Assembly (NCBI GenBank): GCA_021815285.1
Contig: JAKAHE010000028.1
Coordinates: 1 to 14,598, forward strand
DNA length: 14,598 nt
Origin: Nitrospirota bacterium
Lineage (GTDB): Bacteria > Nitrospirota > JACRHJ01
Reading direction: 5' to 3'
The notes beneath the pieces were generated by a model. That model ran no database searches and was not told the DNA's origin. It was given only the letters and a program-made list of their open reading frames with translations. The translations under genes and the position numbers were made by a program. Below, one piece after another: positions 5,687 to 12,711 of this stretch; within the stretch, counting starts at the first letter, position 1; the number at the start of each line of letters is the position of its first letter.

Positions 5687-6889
5687 ATGTTCGATAATAT
5701 CAGGGCGGATTTCAGGGCCGTCTTCGAGATGGATCCTGCCGCCACGAGCAGGCTTGAAGTAATCTTTACTTACGCCGGCTTCCACGCGATACTCATGCAC
5801 AGAATAGCCCACTGGCTGCACAGGATGGGTATGCCGTTCTTCGCGCGGGCGCTCAGTCAGGCGACAAGGTTCTTTACGGGCATCGAGATACATCCCGCCG
5901 CCAAGATAGGAAAGAGCTTCTTTATTGACCACGGCATGGGTGTCGTAATCGGCGAGACGACGGAGATAGGCGAGCACGTCGTCATATTCCAGGGCGTTAC
6001 CCTTGGCGGCACGGGTAAGGAGCGCGGCAAGCGTCACCCGACCATTGGGAATTATGTAGTCGTCGGCACCGGGGCAAAGATTCTGGGCGCGATTACCATA
6101 GGAGACCACGTAAAGGTGGGCGCGAACGCCGTGGTGCTTAAGTCCGTCCCGCCGCATTCCACGGTCGTGGGAGTTCCGGGCAGGGTCGTGAAGATTCACG
6201 GCGAGAAGATGATGGAGGCTTCCATGCTCGACCACGTCCATATGCCAGACCCCTTGAACGAGGCCCTTGTCCGTATGCAGAAGAGTATAACGCGACTGGA
6301 GCAGAAGATGGGGCTTCAGGAGGTTCCGGCGGCTGAAAGGGACAGGGCGAGGCCGGAGAGACAGAGGCAGGAAAAGCCCCCGCGCCACGAGAAGAGACAG
6401 GTAAGGCCGGTAAAGCCGGAGGCCCTTTCGAGGATAAGGGAAGAGGTGGAGCATCTGACTGCCGAGACGGTGCAGGAGAGGCAGGCCCGCATGGCGAGGA
6501 TGGAGCGCGACGAGCGTATGAAGGCCCATGCCCTGAAAAAACGCGATGCCGCAACACCCCTTCCGCAGGAGACGGTAGACAGGCAGCAGCCCGCCGGACA
6601 GGAGCAGGGATCCGTTGCGCAGCTCAAGAAAAGAGGCCGCCGCAGGCGGCGTCCGAGACGCCCGGGAGAAACGCCGAGAGTGCAGGAGCATATGGCCGAA
6701 GTTGCGGCCGGCGGGGAAACTGTGTCCGTCGTTTCTCCTGAAGATATGCCCGCCGGTCGCTCAGAAGCCGGTCTGCCGGCCCATGCCGCGCCCCTCGCGG
6801 CGGTCAAATCCCAGCCCCAGCCTGAGGGCCAGCCCTCCGGAGGCGAATCTCCGTCCGGCGGCCTGTCTACAGGCGGCGGGGAAGAATAA
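5687..6889 (+). CDS. cysE: Serine O-acetyltransferase with a long arginine/proline-rich C-terminal extension
   Basis: Residues 1 to about 210 form an EpsC/CysE-type serine acetyltransferase, which makes O-acetylserine from serine and acetyl-CoA, the first step of cysteine synthesis. The helical N-terminus (MFDNIRADFRAVFEMDPAAT) is followed by a left-handed beta-helix of hexapeptide repeats. It contains GIEIHPAAKIG (65-75), the catalytic-type His82 in FIDHGMGVVIGET, the GGTGKERGKRHPTIG loop and the VGANAVVLKSVPPHSTVVGVPGRVV closing repeat. Residues about 215-400 are an unusual low-complexity tail: charged Arg/Glu/Gln-rich (216-285), a basic KKRGRRRRRPRRPGE cluster (316-330), then Gly/Ser/Pro-rich to the end. 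Family members usually stop near 170-270 residues. The C-terminus (GGEE) lacks the terminal Ile that docks CysE into CysK. GAGGA (5678-5682) precedes the ATG. Its stop TAA shares a base with the cysS ATG (TAATG). Confidence 0.9.
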   Translation: MFDNIRADFRAVFEMDPAATSRLEVIFTYAGFHAILMHRIAHWLHRMGMPFFARALSQATRFFTGIEIHPAAKIGKSFFIDHGMGVVIGETTEIGEHVVIFQGVTLGGTGKERGKRHPTIGNYVVVGTGAKILGAITIGDHVKVGANAVVLKSVPPHSTVVGVPGRVVKIHGEKMMEASMLDHVHMPDPLNEALVRMQKSITRLEQKMGLQEVPAAERDRARPERQRQEKPPRHEKRQVRPVKPEALSRIREEVEHLTAETVQERQARMARMERDERMKAHALKKRDAATPLPQETVDRQQPAGQEQGSVAQLKKRGRRRRRPRRPGETPRVQEHMAEVAAGGETVSVVSPEDMPAGRSEAGLPAHAAPLAAVKSQPQPEGQPSGGESPSGGLSTGGGEE

Positions 6890-8442
6890 TGCTGAAAATA
6901 TTCAATACTCTCTCCTCCCGCAAGGAGGAGTTTGTGCCGATGACGGACAGGGAAGTCCGGATGTACGCGTGCGGCGTGACGGTTTACGACCACAGCCACC
7001 TTGGACACGCGAGGGGCGCGGTCGTCTTCGACGTAGTCCGTAGATACCTCCAGCGCAAGGGATATATCGTTAAATACGCCCGGAACTTTACGGACGTGGA
7101 CGACAAGATAATCAAGCGTGCGCAGGAAAGCGGCAAGACCTGGAAGGAAATCGCCGAGAAATACACGGACGAATACATAAAGGACATGGCGAGGCTTGGG
7201 GTTGAGAGGCCGGACATCGAGCCCAAGGCCACCGAGCACATCCAGGCCATTATAGACCTTGTGCAGAGGCTCGTCGCCCGCGGCCTGGCATATGAATCCG
7301 GCGGGGACGTATTCTTCTCCGTCAGGAAGTTTAAGGGCTATGGTAAGCTCTCGAAGAAAACCATAGACGACATGCTCTCCGGCGCGCGCGTGGACGTAAA
7401 CGAACTTAAGGCCGACCCGCTCGATTTCGTCCTCTGGAAGGCGTCCAAGCCGGGCGAACCGGCATGGGATTCACCTTGGGGCATGGGCAGGCCAGGCTGG
7501 CATATCGAATGCTCCGCCATGTCCATGCTGCACCTGGGCGAGACCTTCGACATACACGCGGGCGGAATGGACCTTCAGTTCCCGCACCACGAAAACGAGA
7601 TAGCGCAGGCCGAGGGCGCGACGGGAAAACCCTTCGTGCGCTACTGGATGCACAATGGTTTCGTGAACGTGAACCGGGAGAAGATGTCCAAATCGCTTGG
7701 CAATTTCTTCACGATAAAGGAGATACTGGATTCCTACGACCCGGAGGTCATCAGGTTCTTTCTTCTGTCCACGCATTACAGGAACCCTATCGACTTCTCC
7801 GACCAGAGCCTCCAGGACGGAAGAAGCGCGCTCGACCGTTTCTATACCATGATGGAAGCCCTGAATAACGCAATAGGGAAAAACTACAAGCCCGGCCCCT
7901 ATACGGAAGAAGAAATATCCCCGGCAGCGAGCGCGCTTATAAAGAGCGCGGACGCTTTCCTGGGGAAGTTTGACGAGGCCATGGACGACGACTTTAACAC
8001 CGCGTCCGCCATCGGAGGCGTATTCGAGATGGTCAGGGATATAAACAGGGCGCTCTCGGACACGGATATTCTAAGAAGCGACCCGCACATAAAAGACGCC
8101 CTTGCCCATGCGGGAGACGCGCTCTCGACTGTATCGAGAGTCCTGAACCTCTTCGGCAGGGACCCGGAAGAGTGGTTCGGGCGGAGCCGGGACAAAATAC
8201 GCATAAAGGCCGAAGGCGAGAAGCTGGCAGGGATAAGGAACGGTCTCTCTGCATTCGGCGTGGAACCGGCTTCCGATAACACATTGCCTTCCGGGGCAAT
8301 AGATAAATTAATCATCGACAGGAATGCCTCGCGCCTGGCGAAAGACTGGAAGAAGGCGGATGAAATCCGGAACATCCTTGCAGATATGGGGATAGAGCTT
8401 CTCGATTCCCCGGAAGGGACTAAATGGCAGATAAAAGAGTAG
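6889..8442 (+). CDS. cysS: Cysteinyl-tRNA synthetase
   Basis: This 517-residue class I synthetase charges tRNA-Cys. The HIGH-type motif is HLGH (37-40), following the Zn-binding Cys28 in MYACGVTVYD. The remaining Zn ligands correspond to C208 (WHIECSAM) and H233/E237 (FPHHENE). KMSKS is at 265-269. The TDVDDKII segment (68-75), the DALR-type anticodon helical region (about 310-430) and a C-terminal segment (GAIDKLIIDRNASRLAKDWKKADEIRNILADMGIELLDSPEGTKWQ) agree with the family. It starts at an ATG overlapping the cysE stop by one base and overlaps the rlmB start by 19 bp, which suggests translational coupling along the operon. The pairing with cysE puts cysteine synthesis and cysteine use in one transcript. 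Confidence 0.96.
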   Translation: MLKIFNTLSSRKEEFVPMTDREVRMYACGVTVYDHSHLGHARGAVVFDVVRRYLQRKGYIVKYARNFTDVDDKIIKRAQESGKTWKEIAEKYTDEYIKDMARLGVERPDIEPKATEHIQAIIDLVQRLVARGLAYESGGDVFFSVRKFKGYGKLSKKTIDDMLSGARVDVNELKADPLDFVLWKASKPGEPAWDSPWGMGRPGWHIECSAMSMLHLGETFDIHAGGMDLQFPHHENEIAQAEGATGKPFVRYWMHNGFVNVNREKMSKSLGNFFTIKEILDSYDPEVIRFFLLSTHYRNPIDFSDQSLQDGRSALDRFYTMMEALNNAIGKNYKPGPYTEEEISPAASALIKSADAFLGKFDEAMDDDFNTASAIGGVFEMVRDINRALSDTDILRSDPHIKDALAHAGDALSTVSRVLNLFGRDPEEWFGRSRDKIRIKAEGEKLAGIRNGLSAFGVEPASDNTLPSGAIDKLIIDRNASRLAKDWKKADEIRNILADMGIELLDSPEGTKWQIKE

Positions 8443-9782
8443 GAAGCGGAGGGGCCGGAAGGCGCTCCGGAGGCGGTCCGGGACGGGACTCCGGAAGACC
8501 GTCAGGAGGCGGGCCCGGGAGAGGTTTCCAGGGAAGCAGGGGCGGCCACGGGGCCGAAAGAGGCGGGGCCGGTCGACCGGCTTCGGGAAGAGGTGGCGCG
8601 AGGGGCGCCGATTCATCTTCCGGCAGGTGGTCTTCGAGGGGGCCTGAAACGGGTCAAAAAACCTTCCGGAGGGACGAGACAGGCGCTCCAAAAGGCAGCC
8701 CCGGAGGCCCCAGACAGCCAAGGGCGATGAAGCGCGGAGGTTTTGCGCCAGCGCCGGAATCCGAGCAAAAACGCGGAGTTGGCCGCTCAAACCAGCCGCG
8801 CTGGTCGGATTTTCCGGAAAGGGGCCGAAAAAGAGAATATCAAGGGCCGCCAAGGGAAAAACGCGAATATAAACAGGAAGATAGCTATTCGGCAAGAAGG
8901 CCGGCACGTGCCGCATCCGGCCGCTTCAGGCCCGCTCCGGCATATGAAAAACAGGCCCCGGTGGCCCCCGGCAGGAGCGACTTTGCGCCCCCGCAGCCGG
9001 AGAAATTCTCCGCGGAATCCTTTGTCTCACCGCAGGCCGAGGAGGGGATAATTGCCGGAATTAATTCGGTTATCGAGCTCCTGCGCTCCGACAGCCGCCC
9101 GGTGGACACGCTGTTTATAGACAAGGACAAAGGCGGTAGCCAGTTCGAGCAGCTGCTTGCGATTGCAAGGAAAAAAGGCGTCTCCGTGCGGGTTGTGCCG
9201 AGGGCCGCGCTGGAGAAAATGGCCTTTGGTGTGCGGCACCAGGGCGTCGTGGCCACGGTTCCGCCGAAGGAATATGCGGACCCATATGGCCTTGCGGACA
9301 TTGCTGTAAAAAAAGGTAAATCTCCGTTACTGGTAGTCCTGGACGGCGTCGAGGACCCGCAGAACCTGGGGGCGATAATCCGCAGCGCCGAGTGCGCGGG
9401 CGCGGACGGAGTGATTATTCCGGAGCACAGGGCCGCGCATCTGACGTCCGCCGTTTCAAAGGCATCCGCCGGCGCGCTGGAGCACATGCCCGTGGCAAAG
9501 GTGCCTAACCTCGCCAACTACCTGAATTTCCTTAAGGAAAAAGGTTTCTGGATTATAGGCCTTGCCGGTGACGCGAAGGAGCCTTACAGCAAACCAGACC
9601 TGACGGCGCCGCTTGCCGTTGTTCTTGGCGGCGAGGGTGCGGGGATAAGGCCCGTGGTGAGAAATTCCTGCGACATGCTCGTGTCGCTCCCGATGATGGG
9701 CAGGCTCTCGTCGCTGAATGTCTCGGTGGCTGCCGGGGTTATGCTCTACGAAGTACTGCGCCAGCGGGCCGTTTTGCCCTGA
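8424..9782 (+). CDS. rlmB: TrmH/SpoU-family 23S rRNA 2'-O-methyltransferase RlmB with an N-terminal RGG-like extension
   Basis: Residues about 205-452 are a complete SpoU-class methyltransferase of RlmB type (23S rRNA Gm2251). The N-terminal substrate-binding domain starts EEGIIAGINSVIELL. The trefoil-knot SAM domain carries motif 1 LDGVEDPQNLGAIIRSAECA (306-325, with N314 and R320), motif 2 LGGEGAGIR (401-409) and motif 3 SLPMMGRLSSLNVSVAAG (421-438). The first about 200 residues are low complexity: Gly/Arg/Ser-rich with GRGG, SRGG and similar repeats to residue 75, then a Lys/Arg/Glu-rich stretch. That is about twice the usual RlmB length. The ATG at 8424 is supported by GGAAGGGA just upstream and lies within the cysS end; Met102 (8727), preceded by AAGGG, is an alternative internal start. 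Last gene of the operon; a terminator follows. Confidence 0.9.
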   Translation: MADKRVGSGGAGRRSGGGPGRDSGRPSGGGPGRGFQGSRGGHGAERGGAGRPASGRGGARGADSSSGRWSSRGPETGQKTFRRDETGAPKGSPGGPRQPRAMKRGGFAPAPESEQKRGVGRSNQPRWSDFPERGRKREYQGPPREKREYKQEDSYSARRPARAASGRFRPAPAYEKQAPVAPGRSDFAPPQPEKFSAESFVSPQAEEGIIAGINSVIELLRSDSRPVDTLFIDKDKGGSQFEQLLAIARKKGVSVRVVPRAALEKMAFGVRHQGVVATVPPKEYADPYGLADIAVKKGKSPLLVVLDGVEDPQNLGAIIRSAECAGADGVIIPEHRAAHLTSAVSKASAGALEHMPVAKVPNLANYLNFLKEKGFWIIGLAGDAKEPYSKPDLTAPLAVVLGGEGAGIRPVVRNSCDMLVSLPMMGRLSSLNVSVAAGVMLYEVLRQRAVLP

Positions 9783-9797
9783 ATTTAAAAATTCAGC

Positions 9798-9826
9798 TTG
9801 AATATTAAAATTTTTTAATATAATAT
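9798..9826 (+). promoter_or_regulatory. Promoter of the secreted paralog genes, overlapping a terminator
   Basis: TTGAAT (9798-9803), a 17-bp spacer and TAATAT (9821-9826) form a plausible sigma70 promoter. The -10 box forms part of the left arm of the rlmB terminator (9822-9850). The spacer holds a 9-bp AT-only inverted repeat, ATATTAAAA (9802-9810) with TTTTAATAT (9813-9821), which could be an operator-like site or only AT-rich promoter DNA. Confidence 0.55.
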
Positions 9827-9850
9827 CCCCTCAAACGGGGATATTTTTTT
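9822..9850 (+). terminator. Rho-independent terminator after rlmB
   Basis: Stem AATATCCCC (9822-9830), loop TCAAAC, stem GGGGATATT (9837-9845), and a run of T to 9850. A 9-bp stem with a T-tract is a strong intrinsic terminator closing the degP-rlmB operon, 39 bp after the rlmB stop. Confidence 0.85.
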
Positions 9851-9879
9851 AATTAGCATTCAAAAGGAGGCAGAGTATT

Positions 9880-10650
9880 ATGAAGAAACTTTTATTGACC
9901 CTCGCGGTCGGGATTGCCATGCTTTCCCTGCCCGTAATCGCCAGCGCGGAAACGGTGACCAATAACAACGGCTACACCAATTACTCCGGCGCATGCGCGA
10001 GTGTGGTCTATCGCGGTTTCACAATGTATTCCACGGTAAAAGGCGCCAATACCGGCATGAAGGCCTTTACCGTCAGCGAGTCCGCCGATAAAAAGCTTAC
10101 CGGACCGCTAAACGCCGTGGGCCAGTTCTATACCGCCTCAGGCGATGAAAATTATTTCCAGGTCAATGCATGGATCAACGACACGACTGTCCTGGAGATA
10201 GACGGCGAAAACCCCATCAGCACGAACGGCAGCGCGATTATAAGCAATGCGGAGTTTTATATATACCGCACTACTGGTGGCGCGACGTTAACGGCGCCGC
10301 TTATCGCCGGTCAGTGGGTTGCTCCCTGGTATAATATGTCATTAAGTGGTACAGGTTCGGTTATTTATATATACGGAAACGCCCTGGCAGAGATAGCGCG
10401 GAACACGACCACCGGGGCGATGACCGTAAGCTTGACAAATTCCACGGCAAGCTGGATTACTATATACCCGGTTACGAGCGGCTCGTTGAGTGGTAATGAT
10501 ATCTATAATCCCGCCTATATCATCGCCCCGACAGGCCCCGCCCGCATGACCCTTCCCGCGGTAAGCTTTGCGCCCATAGTTTTAAAACCGGCCGCATCGG
10601 GCTACGCAGGCTCCTGGTGGGATCGCAATACCGCTCCGGTGCTTTATTAA
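9880..10650 (+). CDS. Secreted protein of unknown family, paralog 1
   Basis: I do not recognise this 256-residue protein. A clear Sec signal peptide (MKKLLLTLAVGIAMLSLPVI, cleavage likely after ASA at 23) leads to a mature part rich in Thr, Asn, Gly, Ala and Tyr, without further membrane helices and with one Cys; this suggests a beta-rich exported protein. It is a paralog of the next gene. Shared landmarks: Y-SG--ASV (35-42), GF--YST--GA (46-56), AD-KLTGP-N--G-F (69-83), a Y-TTG segment near 129-133, and a C-terminal RMT-PA-S--PI-LK followed by a WW pair. No lipobox, LPXTG, PEP-CTERM or autotransporter domain is evident. AAGGAGG (9864-9870) lies 9 nt before the ATG. It starts a two-gene unit with its own promoter. 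Surface-layer, appendage or matrix component would be guesses. Confidence 0.85.
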   Translation: MKKLLLTLAVGIAMLSLPVIASAETVTNNNGYTNYSGACASVVYRGFTMYSTVKGANTGMKAFTVSESADKKLTGPLNAVGQFYTASGDENYFQVNAWINDTTVLEIDGENPISTNGSAIISNAEFYIYRTTGGATLTAPLIAGQWVAPWYNMSLSGTGSVIYIYGNALAEIARNTTTGAMTVSLTNSTASWITIYPVTSGSLSGNDIYNPAYIIAPTGPARMTLPAVSFAPIVLKPAASGYAGSWWDRNTAPVLY

Positions 10651-10670
10651 TGCAGATTTTCTCTGAAACA

Positions 10671-10698
10671 CCGGGGAGAGAAATCTCCCCGGCCTTTT
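10671..10698 (+). terminator. Hairpin after paralog 1, weak or partial terminator
   Basis: CCGGGGAGA (10671-10679), loop GAAA, TCTCCCCGG (10684-10692), then CCTTTT. The stem is strong but the T-run is only four and is offset by CC, so read-through into paralog 2 is likely. The same stem recurs after paralog 2 with a proper T-tract. Confidence 0.65.
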
Positions 10699-10731
10699 AA
10701 TTACGCGCATTCAAAAAGGAGGCAGAGTATT

Positions 10732-11517
10732 ATGAAGAAACTATTATTAACCCTCGTCCTCGGTATGGTCATGCTTTCCCTGCCGGCAATCGCAAGTGCG
10801 ACGTTAATCGGCGTCGGCGGGTTCGACGACTACTCCGGGTTTACCGCAAGCGTAACCGTAAACGGTTTCAGGACTTATTCCACAGCCGCAGGAGCCACAG
10901 CCGGGTTCAGGCAGTTCTCATGGACGGAAAAGGCCGACAGGAAGCTCACCGGCCCGGAAAACACCACGGGAATTTTTAACGGCGTTGTAAATTTCATCTC
11001 CATATGGCTTAACGCCCATACGATAATACAGATAGACGCCGCCAACGCCATCGCCCCGGCAAACGGCAAAGTGATCAAGGCCACCGGCGGATACATGATC
11101 TATCATACCACCGGCGCCATGACGATAACTCCGAACACCGGTCTCTACGGCCCTCCCGCTTTTGGAAATGCCACTACAGTCGACGGCCTCACCGGTACGA
11201 TGAGCGATATATACGGCAGCTGCACCATAACGGCGGAGAACGGCTTACCGTATACGCACAACATGGTCCTGAGCATTGCATCCCCCACAGCCGAGTTTGA
11301 CGTGACGGCTATGTATACGTCTTCTGGCGGCTCCTGGAACCAGACCGGTTACAATACCAGCTGGGTTGCCGCAACTGTAGGCTATCCCCGCATGACCTCT
11401 CCGGCGGCAAGCATCTCGCCGATAACGCTTAAGTCCACATCATACTCCAGCCCCTGGTGGAACCTTAACTCCGGATCAATCATCCCGCCGCCGTTTGTTT
11501 TAATGGGATTCTTCTAA
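10732..11517 (+). CDS. Secreted protein of unknown family, paralog 2
   Basis: I do not recognise this 261-residue protein. Its signal peptide (MKKLLLTLVLGMVMLSLPAI, cleavage likely after ASA at 23) is nearly the same as that of paralog 1, while the mature parts have diverged. Conserved positions include DYSG--ASV, NGF--YSTAAGA, ADRKLTGPEN, YHTTGA and the C-terminal PRMTSPAASISPITLK followed by SPWW. The composition is Thr/Gly/Ala/Ser-rich with no internal membrane helix, which suggests an exported beta-rich fold. The C-terminus ends with a hydrophobic IIPPPFVLMGFF that paralog 1 lacks. AAGGAGG precedes the ATG as in paralog 1. No convincing promoter lies in the 81-bp gap, so expression probably depends on read-through of the 10671 hairpin. 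A strong terminator follows at 11551. Confidence 0.85.
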   Translation: MKKLLLTLVLGMVMLSLPAIASATLIGVGGFDDYSGFTASVTVNGFRTYSTAAGATAGFRQFSWTEKADRKLTGPENTTGIFNGVVNFISIWLNAHTIIQIDAANAIAPANGKVIKATGGYMIYHTTGAMTITPNTGLYGPPAFGNATTVDGLTGTMSDIYGSCTITAENGLPYTHNMVLSIASPTAEFDVTAMYTSSGGSWNQTGYNTSWVAATVGYPRMTSPAASISPITLKSTSYSSPWWNLNSGSIIPPPFVLMGFF

Positions 11518-11550
11518 TCCTGCAAGTAATGCGTTGATTCCATTCGACGT

Positions 11551-11586
11551 AAAAGCCGGGGAGAGAAAAATCTCCCCGGCTTTTTT
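11551..11586 (+). terminator. Rho-independent terminator after paralog 2
   Basis: AAAAGCCGGGGAGA (11551-11564), loop GAAAAA, TCTCCCCGGC (11571-11580), then TTTTTT. The 10-bp GC-rich stem extends into A-T pairs and ends in a T6 run. The inner stem is identical to that of the hairpin after paralog 1. Confidence 0.9.
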
Positions 11587-11614
11587 ATTGCGCCGCGCAA
11601 TATCCCGAAATCCC

Positions 11615-11643
11615 TTTACAAAATATTCCCGGTGTCTTATAAT
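11615..11643 (+). promoter_or_regulatory. Sigma70-type promoter of mtnP
   Basis: TTTACA (11615-11620), a 17-bp spacer and a perfect TATAAT (11638-11643). The start site near 11650 puts the whole palindromic repeat (11667-11729) in the mtnP leader. Confidence 0.75.
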
Positions 11644-11666
11644 TCTTCAGTTATATTGGTATTTTC

Positions 11667-11729
11667 ATAACGCCCCCTCGCTCCCCCTCTTATCTTAAGA
11701 GGGGGAAGAAGGCGCAGCGAAGGAGTCAT
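11667..11729 (+). repeat. Nested palindromic repeat, copy 2 (mtnP leader)
   Basis: This 63-bp relative of the 3274-3332 element starts ATAACGCCCCCTC and ends AAGGAGTCAT. The core hairpin is CCCCCTCTT (11683-11691) and AAGAGGGGG (11697-11705), but the loop reads ATCTT, the reverse complement of the AAGAT in copy 1, although the outer arms keep the same orientation. Its right end supplies the AAGGAG Shine-Dalgarno and abuts the mtnP ATG at 11730. Confidence 0.85.
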
Positions 11730-12602
11730 ATGTCCGAAGCGGAAATAGGAGTCATAGGCGGAAGCGGGCTGTACGACATGGAGGGCCTTAAATACGTCAC
11801 ATCCGTCCGGGTGGACACGCCGTTCGGGGAGCCGTCCGACGAATTCGTCCTCGGGACGCTCGAAGGCAGGAGGCTCGCGTTCCTTCCTCGGCATGGCCGT
11901 GGGCACAGGTTTACGCCCTCGGAGATAAACTACCGCGCGAACATCTACGCCATGAAAAAGCTCGGCGTAGAGCGCATAATATCCGTCTCCGCCGTCGGGA
12001 GCATGAAGGAAGAGATAAGGCCGGGAGAGATTGTCGTCCCGGACCAGTTCTACGATCAGACGAAAAACCGAGTCAGCACGTTCTTCGGCGGCGGGGTTGT
12101 GGCGCATGTCGGGTTTGCGGACCCTGTCTGCCGGGAGCTTTCCGGCGCGCTCTACGATGCCGGTGTGAAGGCCGGGGCAAAGATGCACAAGGGCGGGACC
12201 TACATCTGCATGGAGGGCCCCCAGTTCTCGACAAGGGGCGAATCGAGGATATACCGCGGCTGGGGAGTGGACGTAATCGGCATGACTAACGTAACCGAGG
12301 CGAAGCTCGCGCGCGAGGCTGAGATATGCTACGCGACGCTTGCGCTTGCTACGGACTACGACTGCTGGCACGAGACCGAGGAAGACGTTACAATCGAGGC
12401 GGTCATCGCAATACTCAAAAAGAACGTGGAGACGGCCAAGAAAATTATTCAGATAGCCGTAGAGGCCCTGCCGGTCTCGCGCTCGTGCGGGTGCGGCGAT
12501 TCGCTTAAATACGCCATAATGACCCCGGCTGAGCTTATACCGGAGGAAACCAAAAGGAAGCTCGAAGCAGTCATCGGTAAATACGTCGGGCAGGAGGTCT
12601 GA
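11730..12602 (+). CDS. mtnP: S-methyl-5'-thioadenosine phosphorylase (MTAP/PNP family)
   Basis: The 290-residue protein belongs to the trimeric purine nucleoside phosphorylase family. MTAP cleaves methylthioadenosine with phosphate to adenine and methylthioribose 1-phosphate in methionine salvage. Visible motifs: IGVIGGSGLYDM (6-17), FLPRHGRGHRFTPSEINYRANIYA (51-74, phosphate-binding RHG and H59), SVSAVGSMKEEI (85-96), YICMEGPQFSTRGESR (158-173) and GMTNVTEAKLAREAEICYATLALATDYD (184-211). The last favours MTAP over guanosine/inosine PNP through the TDYDCWH acidic pattern. Some homologs also accept adenosine or inosine, so specificity should be treated with care. AAGGAG (11720-11725), from the palindromic repeat, is the ribosome-binding site. 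No mtnA, mtnK or other MTR-recycling gene is in the window. Confidence 0.93.
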   Translation: MSEAEIGVIGGSGLYDMEGLKYVTSVRVDTPFGEPSDEFVLGTLEGRRLAFLPRHGRGHRFTPSEINYRANIYAMKKLGVERIISVSAVGSMKEEIRPGEIVVPDQFYDQTKNRVSTFFGGGVVAHVGFADPVCRELSGALYDAGVKAGAKMHKGGTYICMEGPQFSTRGESRIYRGWGVDVIGMTNVTEAKLAREAEICYATLALATDYDCWHETEEDVTIEAVIAILKKNVETAKKIIQIAVEALPVSRSCGCGDSLKYAIMTPAELIPEETKRKLEAVIGKYVGQEV

Positions 12603-12635
12603 TTCTACATTCGGGGCGAATTCTGGATTTAAAAG

Positions 12636-12711
12636 CGCCCGATAAATCGGGCAGCTACATGTTTAACATCTGAAACTGTGCTGATTTTGTAGCTGCCCCA
12701 TTTATGGGGCG
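12636..12711. repeat. REPIN-like nested inverted repeat between mtnP and pfkB
   Basis: Two 24-bp arms, 12636-12659 and 12688-12711, are inverted copies with 22 of 24 matches, separated by a 28-nt centre. Each arm holds its own palindrome: GCCCGATAAATCGGGC on the left and GCCCCATTTATGGGGC on the right. GTAG precedes each palindrome when read outward from the centre, as in REP sequences mobilised by RAYT (REP-associated tyrosine) transposases. The differences between arms are compensatory within each small hairpin. The outer flanks share GGGGCGAATT(C/T)TG at 12613-12625 and 12706-12718. No transposase gene is in the window. Confidence 0.8.

Larger units (their letters stand above)
9856..10742. 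repeat. Duplicated leader and signal-peptide start of the two secreted genes (9856-9890 and 10707-10742)
   Basis: The two secreted-protein genes share the sequence from GCATTCAAAA through AAGGAGGCAGAGTATTATG into the first four codons, at 9856-9890 and 10707-10742, differing only by one extra A. Signal-peptide similarity continues at nucleotide level (for example ATGCTTTCCCTGCC in both), then drops sharply in the mature region. This indicates tandem gene duplication with the translation signals kept. Confidence 0.85.

Noticed and set aside
5216..6691. A 491-codon open frame on the minus strand opposite ispF and cysE
   Set aside because: The plus-strand genes have clear family motifs throughout. 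The antisense translation is compositionally odd and spans two genes, which points to codon-bias shadow rather than a real gene.
6316..7239. A 307-codon minus-strand open frame opposite the cysE tail and cysS start
   Set aside because: It made me ask whether the cysE tail is coding on the other strand. The plus frame is continuous with CysE, ends precisely at the cysS start (TAATG), and the antisense frame runs through the conserved cysS N-terminus, so plus-strand coding is the better reading.
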